Below are positions 16,041 to 25,394 of a stretch of DNA of 34,958 nt, in pieces. Below the pieces are notes generated by a model, which was not told the DNA's origin, ran no database searches, and saw only the letters and a program-made list of their open reading frames with translations. Position numbers and translations under genes: made by a program. The DNA comes from Avoscillospira sp045579045 (GTDB lineage: Bacteria > Bacillota > Clostridia > Oscillospirales > Oscillospiraceae). Location: positions 1 to 34,958 of the forward strand of contig JAZNLL010000006.1 of assembly GCA_045579045.1 (NCBI GenBank). The letters run 5' to 3'. Positions within the stretch are counted from its first letter, which is position 1. Each line of letters starts with the position of its first letter.

Positions 16041-17183
16041 TCAATTCTTTCGCCAGACCATTTTATTGACCACGCCGGTATAGGACTGGATCAGGCGTAC
16101 CACCTTCATGGACACGCACTCTTCCACATAGTCCGGCACGGGAATGCCATAGTCGCCGTTTTCGTTCATGGAAACAGCCGTTTCCACCGCCTGCAAAAGG
16201 CCGTTTTCATCGATGCCTGCCAGAATGAAGCAGCCCTTGTCCAAAGCCTCAGGACGCTCAGTGCTGGTGCGGATGCACACAGCCGGGAAGGGCTTGCCGA
16301 TGGAGGTATAGAAGCTGGACTCCTCCGGCAGGGTACCGCTGTCGGACACCACGCAGAAGGCATTCATCTGCAGGCAGTTGTAGTCATGGAAGCCCAGAGG
16401 CTCATGACAGATAACCCGCTTGTCCAGCTGGAAACCGCTGGCCTCCAGTCGCTTTTTGCTTCTGGGATGGCAAGAATAGAGAATGGGCATATCATACTTC
16501 TCTGCCATGGCATTGATGGCCGTGAACAAAGAAGTGAAATTCTTGTCGGTATCGATATTCTCCTCCCGATGGGCAGAGAGCAGAATGTACTTGCCCTTGG
16601 TCAGACCCAGCTTTTCGTGAACACAGCTTTCCTCGATCTGAGGCAGGTTGGCTCGCAGGACTTCTGCCATGGGAGAGCCTGTCACATAGGTTCGCTCCTT
16701 GGGCAGACCGCACTCGTGGAGATACTTTCTCGCATGCTCGGAATAGGCCAGATTCACATCGGAGATGATATCCACGATGCGGCGGTTGGTCTCCTCCGGA
16801 AGGCACTCATCCTTGCAGCGGTTGCCGGCTTCCATATGGAAAATCGGAATATGCAGCCGCTTGGCGGAAATGGCAGACAAGCAGGAGTTGGTATCGCCCA
16901 AAATCAGTAGGGCATCAGGTTTCTGCTCTGCCATGAGCTTATAGCTTTTGGCGATGATATTGCCGATGGTCTCGCCCAGATCGGCGCCGACAGCATTGAG
17001 GTAAAAATCGGGGGCACGAAGTCCCAGATCCTCAAAGAACACCTGATTGAGGGTATAATCGTAATTCTGACCTGTATGTACCAGAATCTGATCAAAGTAC
17101 AGGTCACATTTTTTAATAACGGCAGACAGGCGGATGATCTCCGGACGGGTGCCGATGATAGTCATCAGTTTCAGTTTTTCCAC
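16041..17183 (-). CDS. capG: UDP-N-acetylglucosamine 2-epimerase family protein (CapG/WbjD/FnlC type)
   Basis: The 380-residue enzyme carries the WecB-family motifs: IGTRPEIIR at 10-18, HTGQNYD, LGDTNSCLSAISAKRL, HMEAGNRC, PEETNRRIVDIISD, LSAHREENID and SDSGTLPEESS. Together with CapE and CapF in the same operon, it is expected to perform the last step to UDP-N-acetyl-L-fucosamine, epimerising UDP-N-acetyl-L-talosamine at C2. The long insertions and the EAGNRC variant fit CapG rather than plain UDP-GlcNAc 2-epimerase (WecB/MnaA), but this distinction is made by context. Translation starts at GTG 17181-17183 with GGAGG seven bases upstream, two bases after the capF stop. Confidence 0.9.
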   Translation of the reverse strand: MEKLKLMTIIGTRPEIIRLSAVIKKCDLYFDQILVHTGQNYDYTLNQVFFEDLGLRAPDFYLNAVGADLGETIGNIIAKSYKLMAEQKPDALLILGDTNSCLSAISAKRLHIPIFHMEAGNRCKDECLPEETNRRIVDIISDVNLAYSEHARKYLHECGLPKERTYVTGSPMAEVLRANLPQIEESCVHEKLGLTKGKYILLSAHREENIDTDKNFTSLFTAINAMAEKYDMPILYSCHPRSKKRLEASGFQLDKRVICHEPLGFHDYNCLQMNAFCVVSDSGTLPEESSFYTSIGKPFPAVCIRTSTERPEALDKGCFILAGIDENGLLQAVETAVSMNENGDYGIPVPDYVEECVSMKVVRLIQSYTGVVNKMVWRKN

Positions 17184-17185
17184 GG

Positions 17186-18352
17186 TCAGACCTCCAGGAA
17201 AAAAGTATCAGGGCGGGCAGGGTCAAAAGACTCGTTTGCCCACATAAAAGTCACAAGATTCTCAGTCTCGCTCAAGTTGATGATGTTGTGGGTATAGCCG
17301 GGGATCATTTCCACCACTTGAATCTTTTCGCCGCTGACTTCAAATTCCACCACTTCATCGGTGCCAATTTTTCGCAGCTGAATCAAACCGCGACCTGCCA
17401 CCACCACGAATTTCTCATTCTTGGTATGGTGCCAATGGTTGCCCTTGGTGATGCCGGGCTTGGAAATGTTCACGGAGAACTGTCCCCGGTCGGCGGTACG
17501 GATGATCTCCGTAAAACTGCCTCTGGGATCGCAATTCATCTTCAGATCGTAGATGAAGGCTTCCTTGGGCAGATAGCTGAGCCAGGTGGCATAGAGTTTT
17601 TTCGTCAGAGGATCGTCCATCTGCGGCACAGCCAGCGTCTCTCTCAGTTTGGGGAAGGAGCAGATGGTATCAGCAATAAAGCCAAGGGTGGTCTCATGGT
17701 GGACAGGCACCTGACAGTAGCCGTCAGACAGCTTGTTGGCCTTGCCGCGGATGGCTTGAATCAATTCTTCCACCACATCATCGATGTAGACCACATCCAT
17801 CTGCACCGAGGGGTCATTGACCTGAATGGGCAGACCGTTGGCGGTGTTATGGCAGAAGGTGGCGATGGCGGAATTGTAGTTGGGACGGCACCACTTGCCG
17901 AACACGTTGGGGAAGCGGTAGACCAGAACCTCCGCCCCCACCTCTTTACCATAGGCAAAGAACAGATCTTCACCGGCTTTTTTGCTTTCGCCGTAGGGGC
18001 TGCCGGCATAGCGGCCGGTCAGACTGGCCTGAATGGAGCTGGAGAGCATCACCGGGCAGGTATTGCCGTGTTTTTTCAAGGTGTCCAGCAAGGTGGAGGC
18101 GAAGCCGAAATTGCCTGCCATAAACTCTGCCGGGTCCTGAGGACGGTTGACACCTGCCAGATTGAGCACAAAATCGCAATCCTTGCAGAAGGCATCCAGT
18201 TCCTCCAAGGTGTTATCCACATCGTAGGCATAAACAGTCAGGTCAGAAATCTCATGGTCGGGTCTGCGGTCATGTTCCGTCCGAATTTCTTCCAGAGCCG
18301 CAACCAGATTGCGACCTACAAATCCCTTTGCACCGGTGACAAGAATTTTCAT
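17186..18352 (-). CDS. capF: CapF-type bifunctional reductase/epimerase
   Basis: The 388-residue protein is a fusion of an NAD(P)-binding SDR domain and a cupin. The SDR domain has GAKGFVG at 7-13 and the catalytic YGESK pair Tyr120/Lys124. The cupin runs from about residue 270 and includes GNHWHHTKNEKF metal-site histidines. This is the architecture of CapF/WbjC, which epimerises and then reduces the CapE product towards UDP-N-acetyl-L-talosamine. It sits between the nucleotidyltransferase gene (3-base gap) and capG (2-base gap), with AAGGAG formed by the end of the upstream gene. No key residue is missing. Confidence 0.95.
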   Translation of the reverse strand: MKILVTGAKGFVGRNLVAALEEIRTEHDRRPDHEISDLTVYAYDVDNTLEELDAFCKDCDFVLNLAGVNRPQDPAEFMAGNFGFASTLLDTLKKHGNTCPVMLSSSIQASLTGRYAGSPYGESKKAGEDLFFAYGKEVGAEVLVYRFPNVFGKWCRPNYNSAIATFCHNTANGLPIQVNDPSVQMDVVYIDDVVEELIQAIRGKANKLSDGYCQVPVHHETTLGFIADTICSFPKLRETLAVPQMDDPLTKKLYATWLSYLPKEAFIYDLKMNCDPRGSFTEIIRTADRGQFSVNISKPGITKGNHWHHTKNEKFVVVAGRGLIQLRKIGTDEVVEFEVSGEKIQVVEMIPGYTHNIINLSETENLVTFMWANESFDPARPDTFFLEV

Positions 18353-18355
18353 AAA

Positions 18356-19534
18356 TTACTCCTTAAAATGGAAGTCCAAGCCCACAAAATCAAGAGCCTG
18401 CTGATAGGTTTCAATCTGATCTGCGCTGCAGCGCTGCATTTTATTTCTCTGGCGGTGGATGCGCTCCCGGCGGAACAGCAAGGCTTCCACCAAACGCACG
18501 CCCCAAAACACAGGCAGCAGTAACGGCATTTTCTTCAGCACCGGGTATCGCTGCTTCATATTCAGCATTGGAGGGAACAGGAGCTTCACTATCCGCATGG
18601 CCTTGCCCTTGCCGACAGAACCGGCATCCTTGGCATCTCTGACAACGAACGCGGTTGCCCTACTATCTTCCCTGCCCCAGGAACCGCTTCCAAAGACAAA
18701 TTCGGAAATAAAAGCTGTAACCTCATCCATTGCTTCGCCGCAGAACCATGCCTTGATCAGCCGCTCCATATTTCGGCGGAATTCCCATAGCTGCAGTTTG
18801 TTCAGTTCCCGCTCCAGATAGGCTTCATCCATGGCAGGAACACTTCGTTCATAAACCCACAAATCCAGCACGTGCCGCAGGCCAATTCCGCCATCACGGT
18901 AGTGCTTGGCGATGTGGGTAAACAGGTAAATGTACTCGTCCTCCGGTGTCATGAACCAACGGCAGCCCTTCTGCGTCTTAGCCAGCCGCCATCCATCGCC
19001 GAAATAACGGAAATAATCTTTGTTGTAAGAGGGAATGAGCCGCTTGTGCAGTTCCAGCTCCAGAACGCCATTGCGCCAGACCAGCTCATGGTCACTTTCC
19101 ACCACTTCCCGGAAGCCTTGCTCCACCATGATGGGATAAATCCGGTCATACTGCTCCAGTTTGATCAGGATGTCCGCATCGCCCATGGCACGCAGTTCCG
19201 GCTTGGGGTAACGGGCTTTCATATTGCAGCCCTTGACAGGCATGTAATCTACACCGGTTGCCTCAAAGGCAGCGCACAGCTTATTGATTGCCCGGAGCTG
19301 ATTTTCGCTGACCAGCAGATTTTTACAGTACATCTGAAACAACTGCTGCATCTGGGGCAAAGCCGGATTGACACCGCAAAGAACCGCACCTTCATAGATC
19401 AGCGGACTGATCTCATGCTTTTTGGTGATGAGCATGGCAGTTTCCCAGTCAAAGCCCTCCGGCAAAGACTGTGCCTCGCCGGTCACAGCGCTCTTCAGCA
19501 GCATCAAAATGCCCTGTTGGGTTTCATTGATCAT
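18356..19534 (-). CDS. NTP_transf_5-type nucleotidyltransferase-fold protein
   Basis: The 392-residue protein fits the uncharacterised nucleotidyltransferase family NTP_transf_5. It has MPVKGCNMKARYP (about 98-110), R-A-M-GDADILI with Asp119 and Asp121 as likely metal ligands, and VLELELHKRL (about 157-165). A helical C-terminal half ends in a very basic stretch. Members recur beside HprK-like and PqqD-like genes in lasso and other RiPP clusters; one such pair is, as I recall, linked to phosphorylation then sugar addition on a lasso peptide. Here it is inserted between capE and capF, where sugar-nucleotide synthesis is otherwise continuous. I prefer the ATG at 19532-19534, whose ATGA overlaps the capE stop; an ATG four codons earlier is possible. 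Confidence 0.82.
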   Translation of the reverse strand: MINETQQGILMLLKSAVTGEAQSLPEGFDWETAMLITKKHEISPLIYEGAVLCGVNPALPQMQQLFQMYCKNLLVSENQLRAINKLCAAFEATGVDYMPVKGCNMKARYPKPELRAMGDADILIKLEQYDRIYPIMVEQGFREVVESDHELVWRNGVLELELHKRLIPSYNKDYFRYFGDGWRLAKTQKGCRWFMTPEDEYIYLFTHIAKHYRDGGIGLRHVLDLWVYERSVPAMDEAYLERELNKLQLWEFRRNMERLIKAWFCGEAMDEVTAFISEFVFGSGSWGREDSRATAFVVRDAKDAGSVGKGKAMRIVKLLFPPMLNMKQRYPVLKKMPLLLPVFWGVRLVEALLFRRERIHRQRNKMQRCSADQIETYQQALDFVGLDFHFKE

Positions 19535-20571
19535 TTGTTTTCCCATGCGTCCAGTTCCTCCCGGATATAGGACAGTTCCAAAAGTTTCTTCTGCACCTGC
19601 TCCACATTGAGCAGCTCCGTGTTGCCGGAGTTGAATTCCGTCAGGGTATTTCTCGTCACATCGCCATCCTTGAAATACTTGTCGTAGTTCAGATCGCGCT
19701 TGTCGCAGGGCACACGGTAGAATTCACCCAGGTCAGCAGCGTGGGCACATTCTTCGTTGGTCAGCAGAGTCTCATACATCTTTTCGCCATGGCGGATGCC
19801 AATGACCTTGATCTCATGGTCGGGTGCAAACAGACCTGTGACGGCCTTTGCCAAAGTCTCGATGGTGCAGGCAGGTGCCTTCTGCACCAGAATATCGCCG
19901 GAAGTGCCATGTTCAAAGGCAAACAGCACCAGATCCCCGGCCTCTTCCAGAGACATGACAAAACGTGTCATGGAGGGCTCGGTGATGGTGATGGGGTTGC
20001 CGGCCTTGATCTGATCGATCCACAGCGGAATGACAGAGCCGCGGGAGCACATGACATTGCCATAGCGGGTACAGCAGATTTTGGTGGTATCGGTGGTACG
20101 GCTTTTGGCAACGACCACCTTTTCCATCATGGCCTTGGAGGTACCCATGGCATTGATGGGGTAGGGTGCCTTGTCCGTGGTCAGGCAGATGACGGACTTG
20201 ACACCGGCTTCAATGGCAGCGGTCAGCACATTGTCTGTGCCGATGACGTTGGTCTTGACCGCTTCCAGAGGGAAGAATTCACAGGAGGGTACCTGCTTCA
20301 ATGCTGCGGCATGGAAAATATAGTCCACACCGTGCATGGCATTCTTCACAGAAGCCAGATCCCGGACATCACCGATAAAGAACTTGATCTTGCCGGCAGC
20401 TTCCGGCATCTTCACCTGAAACTCATGGCGCATATCATCCTGCTTTTTCTCGTCACGGGAAAACACGCGGATCTCGCCAATATCCGTCTGCAGGAAACGG
20501 TTCAGAACGGCATTGCCGAAAGAACCGGTACCGCCGGTGATCATCAAAGTTTTGTTGGTAAACAGGGACAT
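19531..20571 (-). CDS. capE: UDP-GlcNAc 4,6-dehydratase/5-epimerase
   Basis: The 346-residue SDR protein has NAD-binding GGTGSFG at 13-19, LTTDKAPYPINAMGTSK with Asp133, Lys134 and the M-x3-K variant (Met142-Lys146) typical of CapE/WbjB, and GEKMYETLL near the C-terminus. It should convert UDP-GlcNAc to the 4-keto-6-deoxy-L-arabino/L-lyxo intermediates that CapF uses, starting UDP-L-FucNAc synthesis. Its ATG shares one base with the VanZ-like stop (TGATG), and its own stop overlaps the next gene by four bases. The FlaA1/PseB flagellar role is less likely because CapF and CapG follow. Confidence 0.95.
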   Translation of the reverse strand: MSLFTNKTLMITGGTGSFGNAVLNRFLQTDIGEIRVFSRDEKKQDDMRHEFQVKMPEAAGKIKFFIGDVRDLASVKNAMHGVDYIFHAAALKQVPSCEFFPLEAVKTNVIGTDNVLTAAIEAGVKSVICLTTDKAPYPINAMGTSKAMMEKVVVAKSRTTDTTKICCTRYGNVMCSRGSVIPLWIDQIKAGNPITITEPSMTRFVMSLEEAGDLVLFAFEHGTSGDILVQKAPACTIETLAKAVTGLFAPDHEIKVIGIRHGEKMYETLLTNEECAHAADLGEFYRVPCDKRDLNYDKYFKDGDVTRNTLTEFNSGNTELLNVEQVQKKLLELSYIREELDAWENK

Positions 20572-21032
20572 CAGTCACTACCCCCTAATTTTCGTAAAGA
20601 TTGCAGCCAGCAAATGGCCGCCACAAACAGCACACCGCAGAAAGCACCTGCGCTGTCAATGAGAACATCAATGATGGAATTGCCGCGTCCGGTGAAAAAC
20701 TGCAGACCTTCATCACAAAAGGCCACAAAAACCGCACCGACAGCAGGTGTTCCAAACAGGTATCGCCTTTTCCTTTCAAACTGGGCAGATAAGCCCGTCA
20801 GACTCACGCCCAACGCACTGAACTCCACAAAGTGGGCAATCTTTCGGATAAGGACATGGAATGTCTCATCTTCCATTCGGCGATGGGGATCCAGCAACGG
20901 CCGCAGCAACGCTGCAACAGACAGGCTGGTTTCCCGGGATTCGGGAATGCTGGGAAGCGAATTGCTGAAAATAAAGCAAATTATCAGCAAGGAAAGGACG
21001 GAAAAGAATACAATTCTGATTGTTCTTGCCAT
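20571..21032 (-). CDS. VanZ-like membrane protein
   Basis: A 153-residue integral membrane protein with four likely helices (about 5-24, 68-84, 95-112, 120-144). It shows VanZ-family landmarks: FSNSLPSIPESRETS after the first helix, then RKIAHFVEFSALGV and CDEGLQFFTGRGNSIIDVLIDSAG. VanZ relatives appear in glycopeptide-resistance and in many surface-polysaccharide clusters; the biochemical role is unknown. It is translationally coupled to capE (stop/start share one base) and lies six bases after the LicD gene, so it belongs to the operon. Confidence 0.88.
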   Translation of the reverse strand: MARTIRIVFFSVLSLLIICFIFSNSLPSIPESRETSLSVAALLRPLLDPHRRMEDETFHVLIRKIAHFVEFSALGVSLTGLSAQFERKRRYLFGTPAVGAVFVAFCDEGLQFFTGRGNSIIDVLIDSAGAFCGVLFVAAICWLQSLRKLGGSD

Positions 21033-21038
21033 ATCAGA

Positions 21039-21884
21039 TCAATAGGTGCCAAAATCCAGCAGATAGGGCTTATGGCCCAGCCGATCCTCTTCCGGCGGCA
21101 GTTCCATATAATCCCCGTATCTGGCAGACAGATGTCGATCCCAGTTGCCCGGCAGATTGACCTCCATACCCTCAAACTCGCCCTTTTCCAACGGGAAGGG
21201 TTCCCAGAACAGGTTGGTGGGATCAAAATAGGAAAGGTTTCCGCATCGGGTGGTAGGCACATCATTATACTTGGTCATGAGAGCTTCCATTCTTTTGATA
21301 AAAAAGCCATGAGGAACCAGCCTGACCAAATGGGATACCACATATCTGGCAAGATTTTTAATTTTGCGTTTCAGCCCGCCGCCTTCCACAGACGGATAGG
21401 GGCATTGCCGCATGACATACCATTTTGCCAGTTTCTGAAACTTTCCGTAGAGGGAAAGAAATTCTTCCTCGTCATCGGGAATATGGTCAATGGGGTAAAT
21501 ATCCACATAAATTCCATGGGCTGTCTTTAACCGATGATTGATGTACTCTGTATAAGTCGTACCCTTGAGGCGCAATTTGGTATACAAAAACGGAGTGTTC
21601 TTGTCCAGATAGGGAGTCTGCAGAACATACTCCTCCGGCAGGACTGCCGGAGCTTCGGCGATAAACTTCATATAATCCTGCCGGGACATCGCCACATCCA
21701 AATCATCATCCCAAGGTACAAAGCCCTTATGTCGAACTGCACCAATCAGAGAACCGCCATAGAGGAAAAACTCCACACCGATTTTCTCGCACACTTCTGT
21801 CAGCACTTTCAAATTGTTCAATTCGATCTGCTGAAGTTTCCGAAGCTGCTCGTCTGTATATACTTCGCGCCATTTTTCAGCCAT
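21039..21884 (-). CDS. LicD-family phosphotransferase (first of two)
   Basis: A 281-residue LicD protein with the nucleotidyltransferase-like core LYGGSLIGAVRHKGFVPWDDDLDVAM (motif split: Gly43-Gly44-Ser45, then Asp59-Asp63). Downstream are GIYVDIYPIDHIPDD and a Cys/Arg-rich C-terminal half. LicD proteins transfer phosphocholine or other phospho-substituents to glycans. No choline uptake or CDP-choline genes (licABC) are visible, so the donor is unknown. It has GAGAGGAA upstream of its ATG. It is about 30% alike by eye to the next LicD gene, so the pair is an old duplication rather than a recent one. Confidence 0.9.
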   Translation of the reverse strand: MAEKWREVYTDEQLRKLQQIELNNLKVLTEVCEKIGVEFFLYGGSLIGAVRHKGFVPWDDDLDVAMSRQDYMKFIAEAPAVLPEEYVLQTPYLDKNTPFLYTKLRLKGTTYTEYINHRLKTAHGIYVDIYPIDHIPDDEEEFLSLYGKFQKLAKWYVMRQCPYPSVEGGGLKRKIKNLARYVVSHLVRLVPHGFFIKRMEALMTKYNDVPTTRCGNLSYFDPTNLFWEPFPLEKGEFEGMEVNLPGNWDRHLSARYGDYMELPPEEDRLGHKPYLLDFGTY

Positions 21885-21902
21885 GGAACGTTCCTCTCAA
21901 TT

Positions 21903-22724
21903 TTATAAATATTCCGTATAAGACTTTTCCGGATCCACGATACAGGCATTGATCTCCACATGCGCTTCGTCTGCCATTTTCCCCTCCACGAGGGTACGTT
22001 TCTCGTAAGCGCCGTAAATATGGGTCAGGTATTGATCATATCCTCCGGGCATCCAGACCGGCAGACCTTCAAAAGATGCCTCCACAAAGTCAGCAAACCA
22101 TGCCGCAGGCATTTTCCTTTCCACAGGCTTGCCGCCGGTCATGCAGACATAGTCACCCTTCGGAGCAGACTTTGCCAGCCAATCCCGCAGGCAGACAGCC
22201 CGTCGGACTGAAATCAACGGCAGGCGGCACACAAGCCGCTTCACCTTTGCCTTCGTGCCGGCAACAGGTGTCTGATAGATGCTGCTGATACGCAAATTGA
22301 GCAGCTTATTTTTCAGCTTCGCCCATTTCCCCGTTCGGATAAAATCAATGGGGAAAACATCCACATAAATGCCATGGTTCATGTCCAGATGACGCACATT
22401 TTCCACCACATAAGCTGTTCGGCTGTCTCTGACCTTGGCAAATGCCAGCGGATAGTCGGGGTCGGTGACAGGTGCCTGCACAAAGTAATCCTTTCCCAGA
22501 ATCTTCGGCGCTTCCGTTAAAAACCGTTCGTAATCTGCCCGATGCATGGCGATATCGATATCGTCATCAAAGGGGATGAAACCTTTGTTCCGCAAAGTAC
22601 CCAGCAAGGTGCCGTGGACCACAAAAAAACGGATATCCAATTTTTCACAAGCAAGGGCAATCTGCTTCAGAATATCGGTCTGAACACAGTTCACCTTTTG
22701 CAATTCTTCCAATGAAATATGCAC
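21903..22724 (-). CDS. LicD-family phosphotransferase (second of two)
   Basis: The 273-residue protein shares the LicD core: HGTLLGTLRNKGFIPFDDDIDIAM, with Asp53-Asp55 and Asp57, and NHGIYVDVFPIDFIRTG. The C-terminal half carries PGGYDQYLTHIYGAY, the usual LicD ending. It starts at GTG 22722-22724, seven bases after AGGAGG, and lies between the flippase and the first LicD gene. Two different LicD enzymes suggest two phospho-substituted positions on the repeat unit, or two donors. That is an inference from copy number only. Confidence 0.9.
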   Translation of the reverse strand: MHISLEELQKVNCVQTDILKQIALACEKLDIRFFVVHGTLLGTLRNKGFIPFDDDIDIAMHRADYERFLTEAPKILGKDYFVQAPVTDPDYPLAFAKVRDSRTAYVVENVRHLDMNHGIYVDVFPIDFIRTGKWAKLKNKLLNLRISSIYQTPVAGTKAKVKRLVCRLPLISVRRAVCLRDWLAKSAPKGDYVCMTGGKPVERKMPAAWFADFVEASFEGLPVWMPGGYDQYLTHIYGAYEKRTLVEGKMADEAHVEINACIVDPEKSYTEYL

Positions 22725-22738
22725 GGGCTATCCTCCTG

Positions 22739-24241
22739 TTAACGGTGCAGCAAGGAAAAAATCTTTCTGCTGACTGCCTGCTTTTCTGCTTTTCGCAGAC
22801 CGATCAGCCATACAAAAATCAGATAAACAGCGCCAACAACGATACTTTTGATCAGCAAACTTCCCCACCCGAACCCAAGCGGCAGCAGTCGGAGACTGCT
22901 TGTCAACAAAACCGTCAAAAGCACCGGCAGAGACATTTTCAAATAACAATCCCAGACAAAGCGTTTCATGCCCAGTTCCGGCATACGGAAGTAGATGATG
23001 TTCAAAATCACCGCCCGCACCATATAGGCGATAAAGATAGACAAACAGGAGCCGATGACACCAAAATAACGGGAGAGCGGATAAGAGAGCAGTACATTGA
23101 CCACACCGGTGATCACGACTACCATGGCCTGAATGTTCACTTTCTTTGTGGCAATCATAGTTGTATTGGCGATCTGCAGAGAATTATAGAACAGACCGGG
23201 AACCAGCACCAACAACAGCCCCCAGTAGGCTTCTGCATAGGCATCTCCCATCCAAAGACGAATAAACTGCTGTCCCACAACCACAAATCCGGCAACGATC
23301 AATCCGTTGAGTCCGTAAAGGAAGCGACCCACCTTCAACATCAAAGGTGCCAGTTTTCGCTCATCCTCCACCAGAATTCTGGAGATTTTCGGCATAAACA
23401 TGCCGTTGATGGCAGTAATGATGGTATAAATATAGGATTCCAGCGTGGTGACCACGCCAAATACCGCAATGGCAGCAGAGTTTGCCACCATACCCAGAAC
23501 AGACGGTGTGATATTGAAAATCAGTCGCTGTGCCAACGTGGAGAGTGTCACCCAGATGGAGAAGGAAAAAATTTCCTTATAAACCCCCTGCTGCCGGCTA
23601 CAGAAATTCACCTTAACAGGAACCGACCGGCGAATGACAATGAATTTATACAAAGTTGTCAGCAAGCCGGCTGCCGCATGGACGATTACCAGTGCATACA
23701 GCCCCTGTCCCAAAAGCAGCGCAATCACTGTTGTGACCACCAGTAAGACCCGATAGAGCACATTGGCCAGCTTCAGCTGGATAAATTTCTCATAAGAGGT
23801 CAGAATGCCATCGAAGGTGACAAACGGGAAATTGATCACCGCAAAGCATCCGGAAATGATGTACACAACCTTGAACTGCTGCAGCTCCACGGCAGTCAGT
23901 TGGGTGTAGATCCCGTCAATAAAGAAGAACAGAACCACCAAAACCGCCAAAATTACCGCTGCAATGGCAAAATAGAGTTTGTAAATCGCACCAAGAAAAT
24001 CATTGATCTTCTGCTGATTGCCCTCCGCCCGATACTTGGACAAATATCTGGAAGTGGCAAGACTCAAGCCAAAATCCACCATAAACAGGGTAATCAGCGA
24101 ATTGGCAAGGGTATATAAACCATACTGGCTCTGACCGATCTCCTGCACCATCCAAGGGGTATAGAGCAGTCCGCAGATAATATTCAAAAAAATAGAAAAG
24201 TAGGACAGGATCGCTCCGCCTGCCAACTGTTTATTTTTCAT
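22739..24241 (-). CDS. Wzx-like polysaccharide flippase (MOP family)
   Basis: A 500-residue membrane protein with about 12-14 evenly spaced hydrophobic helices. It has the Wzx-type N-terminus GGAILSYFSIFLNIICGLLYTPWMV (split across the first helix), followed by GQSQYGLYTLANSLITLF and LSRYLSKYRAEG-like cytoplasmic loops. It should flip lipid-linked repeat units across the membrane for Wzy polymerisation. Its ATG overlaps the upstream glycosyltransferase stop by 11 bases. The family is clear; the gene is named by function because Wzx proteins are too divergent for a symbol. Confidence 0.93.
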   Translation of the reverse strand: MKNKQLAGGAILSYFSIFLNIICGLLYTPWMVQEIGQSQYGLYTLANSLITLFMVDFGLSLATSRYLSKYRAEGNQQKINDFLGAIYKLYFAIAAVILAVLVVLFFFIDGIYTQLTAVELQQFKVVYIISGCFAVINFPFVTFDGILTSYEKFIQLKLANVLYRVLLVVTTVIALLLGQGLYALVIVHAAAGLLTTLYKFIVIRRSVPVKVNFCSRQQGVYKEIFSFSIWVTLSTLAQRLIFNITPSVLGMVANSAAIAVFGVVTTLESYIYTIITAINGMFMPKISRILVEDERKLAPLMLKVGRFLYGLNGLIVAGFVVVGQQFIRLWMGDAYAEAYWGLLLVLVPGLFYNSLQIANTTMIATKKVNIQAMVVVITGVVNVLLSYPLSRYFGVIGSCLSIFIAYMVRAVILNIIYFRMPELGMKRFVWDCYLKMSLPVLLTVLLTSSLRLLPLGFGWGSLLIKSIVVGAVYLIFVWLIGLRKAEKQAVSRKIFSLLHR

Positions 24242-25394
24242 TGATAAACCAATCGTCCTTTAGTCTCTCCGCTTTGCTGCAAGGGCCTTCGGCAAAGGGT
24301 GTCTTTTCCCCACGGGAAAGGCACTCTGCCAGTTCCAGCAGTCTCTTTGCTGCTGTTTCTCCATTCCAGAGGTTGACCATCGTTTCATAGGCAGCCGTTC
24401 CCAGCCGGCGCTGTTCCTCAGGATGATCCAGCAGATATTTAGTCTTTTCGAAAAGCATGTCCACATCACAGGAAGCGTAAATCAATCCGTTTTCCCCATC
24501 CTTCATGAGGAACGGAACGGCACCGATGGCATGGCTGGCAACCACAGCACAGCCGGAATTCATGCTCTCATTGAGCACAGCGCCCCAGCCTTCCGCCCGG
24601 TCGCTGGTGAACAGGTAGACCGATGCTTTTTCCATATGTGCCCGAACGTCCTCCGGCGACATGGAGCCGAGAAATCGGACGCAGTCTGTCAGGCTCTTTT
24701 CTTCCGTCAGCTTCTGCAGCTTTTCTTCCAAAGGCCCGGTGCCGACAAACTCCATCCGGAAAGCATACCCCAGTTTTTTCAACCGCGCTGCCACCTCAAT
24801 GGCATGGTCGGCATGCTTCAGTTCCAGATATCTGCCAACCCACAGCAGCACAGGCACATCACCCTGCTTGCCATCCATCAGCTGCTCCACATCATAGGTC
24901 TTGACCTCAGGGAAATAGGCCCATCTGTATGCCTTGTTCAGGAACGTACCTGTTTTTGCGTAATCCGCAGCCGTATAGGCGCTGGAACAGAGCAGATAGA
25001 GGTTTTTGTGGCGGGTGTGTTTGAAGAAATACTTGACTGCCCGTCCGGGTATCTGGTACTTCTTTTTGTTGTTTCTGTAGATTCGCTCGGAATAACGGAA
25101 GGTCAGCTTTTTCAGCTTCAGCCGTTCCTTGACAATATACTCCGGTGCACTGCCAGTGATCAGGATATCGCAGTCCTTGCAAAGCTGTATAGCATGAGCC
25201 ATCGCTTCTTTGCTCTCATAAGCACGAACCACATAGTCATGTTCCATGTTGGCATCGGCATAGCCCAGTTTTTTTCGATCTGCCGGCACAGGAACCGTTG
25301 CAACAAAGTAAAATTCTTCAGAAAGCTTGCAGAATGTCTCACAGAGAGGTATCTGGTGATGATTCAGGAAATTGGACAAAAATACGATCTTCAT
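24231..25394 (-). CDS. GT4-type glycosyltransferase
   Basis: The 387-residue protein begins MKIVFLSNFLNHHQIPL and has a GT-B fold. The donor-binding half contains PVLLWVGRYLELKHADHA, VRFLGSMSPEDVRAHM and the E-x7-E motif in AEGWGAVLNESMNSGCAVVAS. That identifies the GT4 superfamily of retaining transferases. The acceptor and sugar are not predictable. I chose the ATG at 25392-25394 with GGGGAGA eight bases upstream. The start overlaps the 3' end of the polymerase gene by 56 bases, unusually long but with both frames clearly coding. Confidence 0.92.
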   Translation of the reverse strand: MKIVFLSNFLNHHQIPLCETFCKLSEEFYFVATVPVPADRKKLGYADANMEHDYVVRAYESKEAMAHAIQLCKDCDILITGSAPEYIVKERLKLKKLTFRYSERIYRNNKKKYQIPGRAVKYFFKHTRHKNLYLLCSSAYTAADYAKTGTFLNKAYRWAYFPEVKTYDVEQLMDGKQGDVPVLLWVGRYLELKHADHAIEVAARLKKLGYAFRMEFVGTGPLEEKLQKLTEEKSLTDCVRFLGSMSPEDVRAHMEKASVYLFTSDRAEGWGAVLNESMNSGCAVVASHAIGAVPFLMKDGENGLIYASCDVDMLFEKTKYLLDHPEEQRRLGTAAYETMVNLWNGETAAKRLLELAECLSRGEKTPFAEGPCSKAERLKDDWFINEK

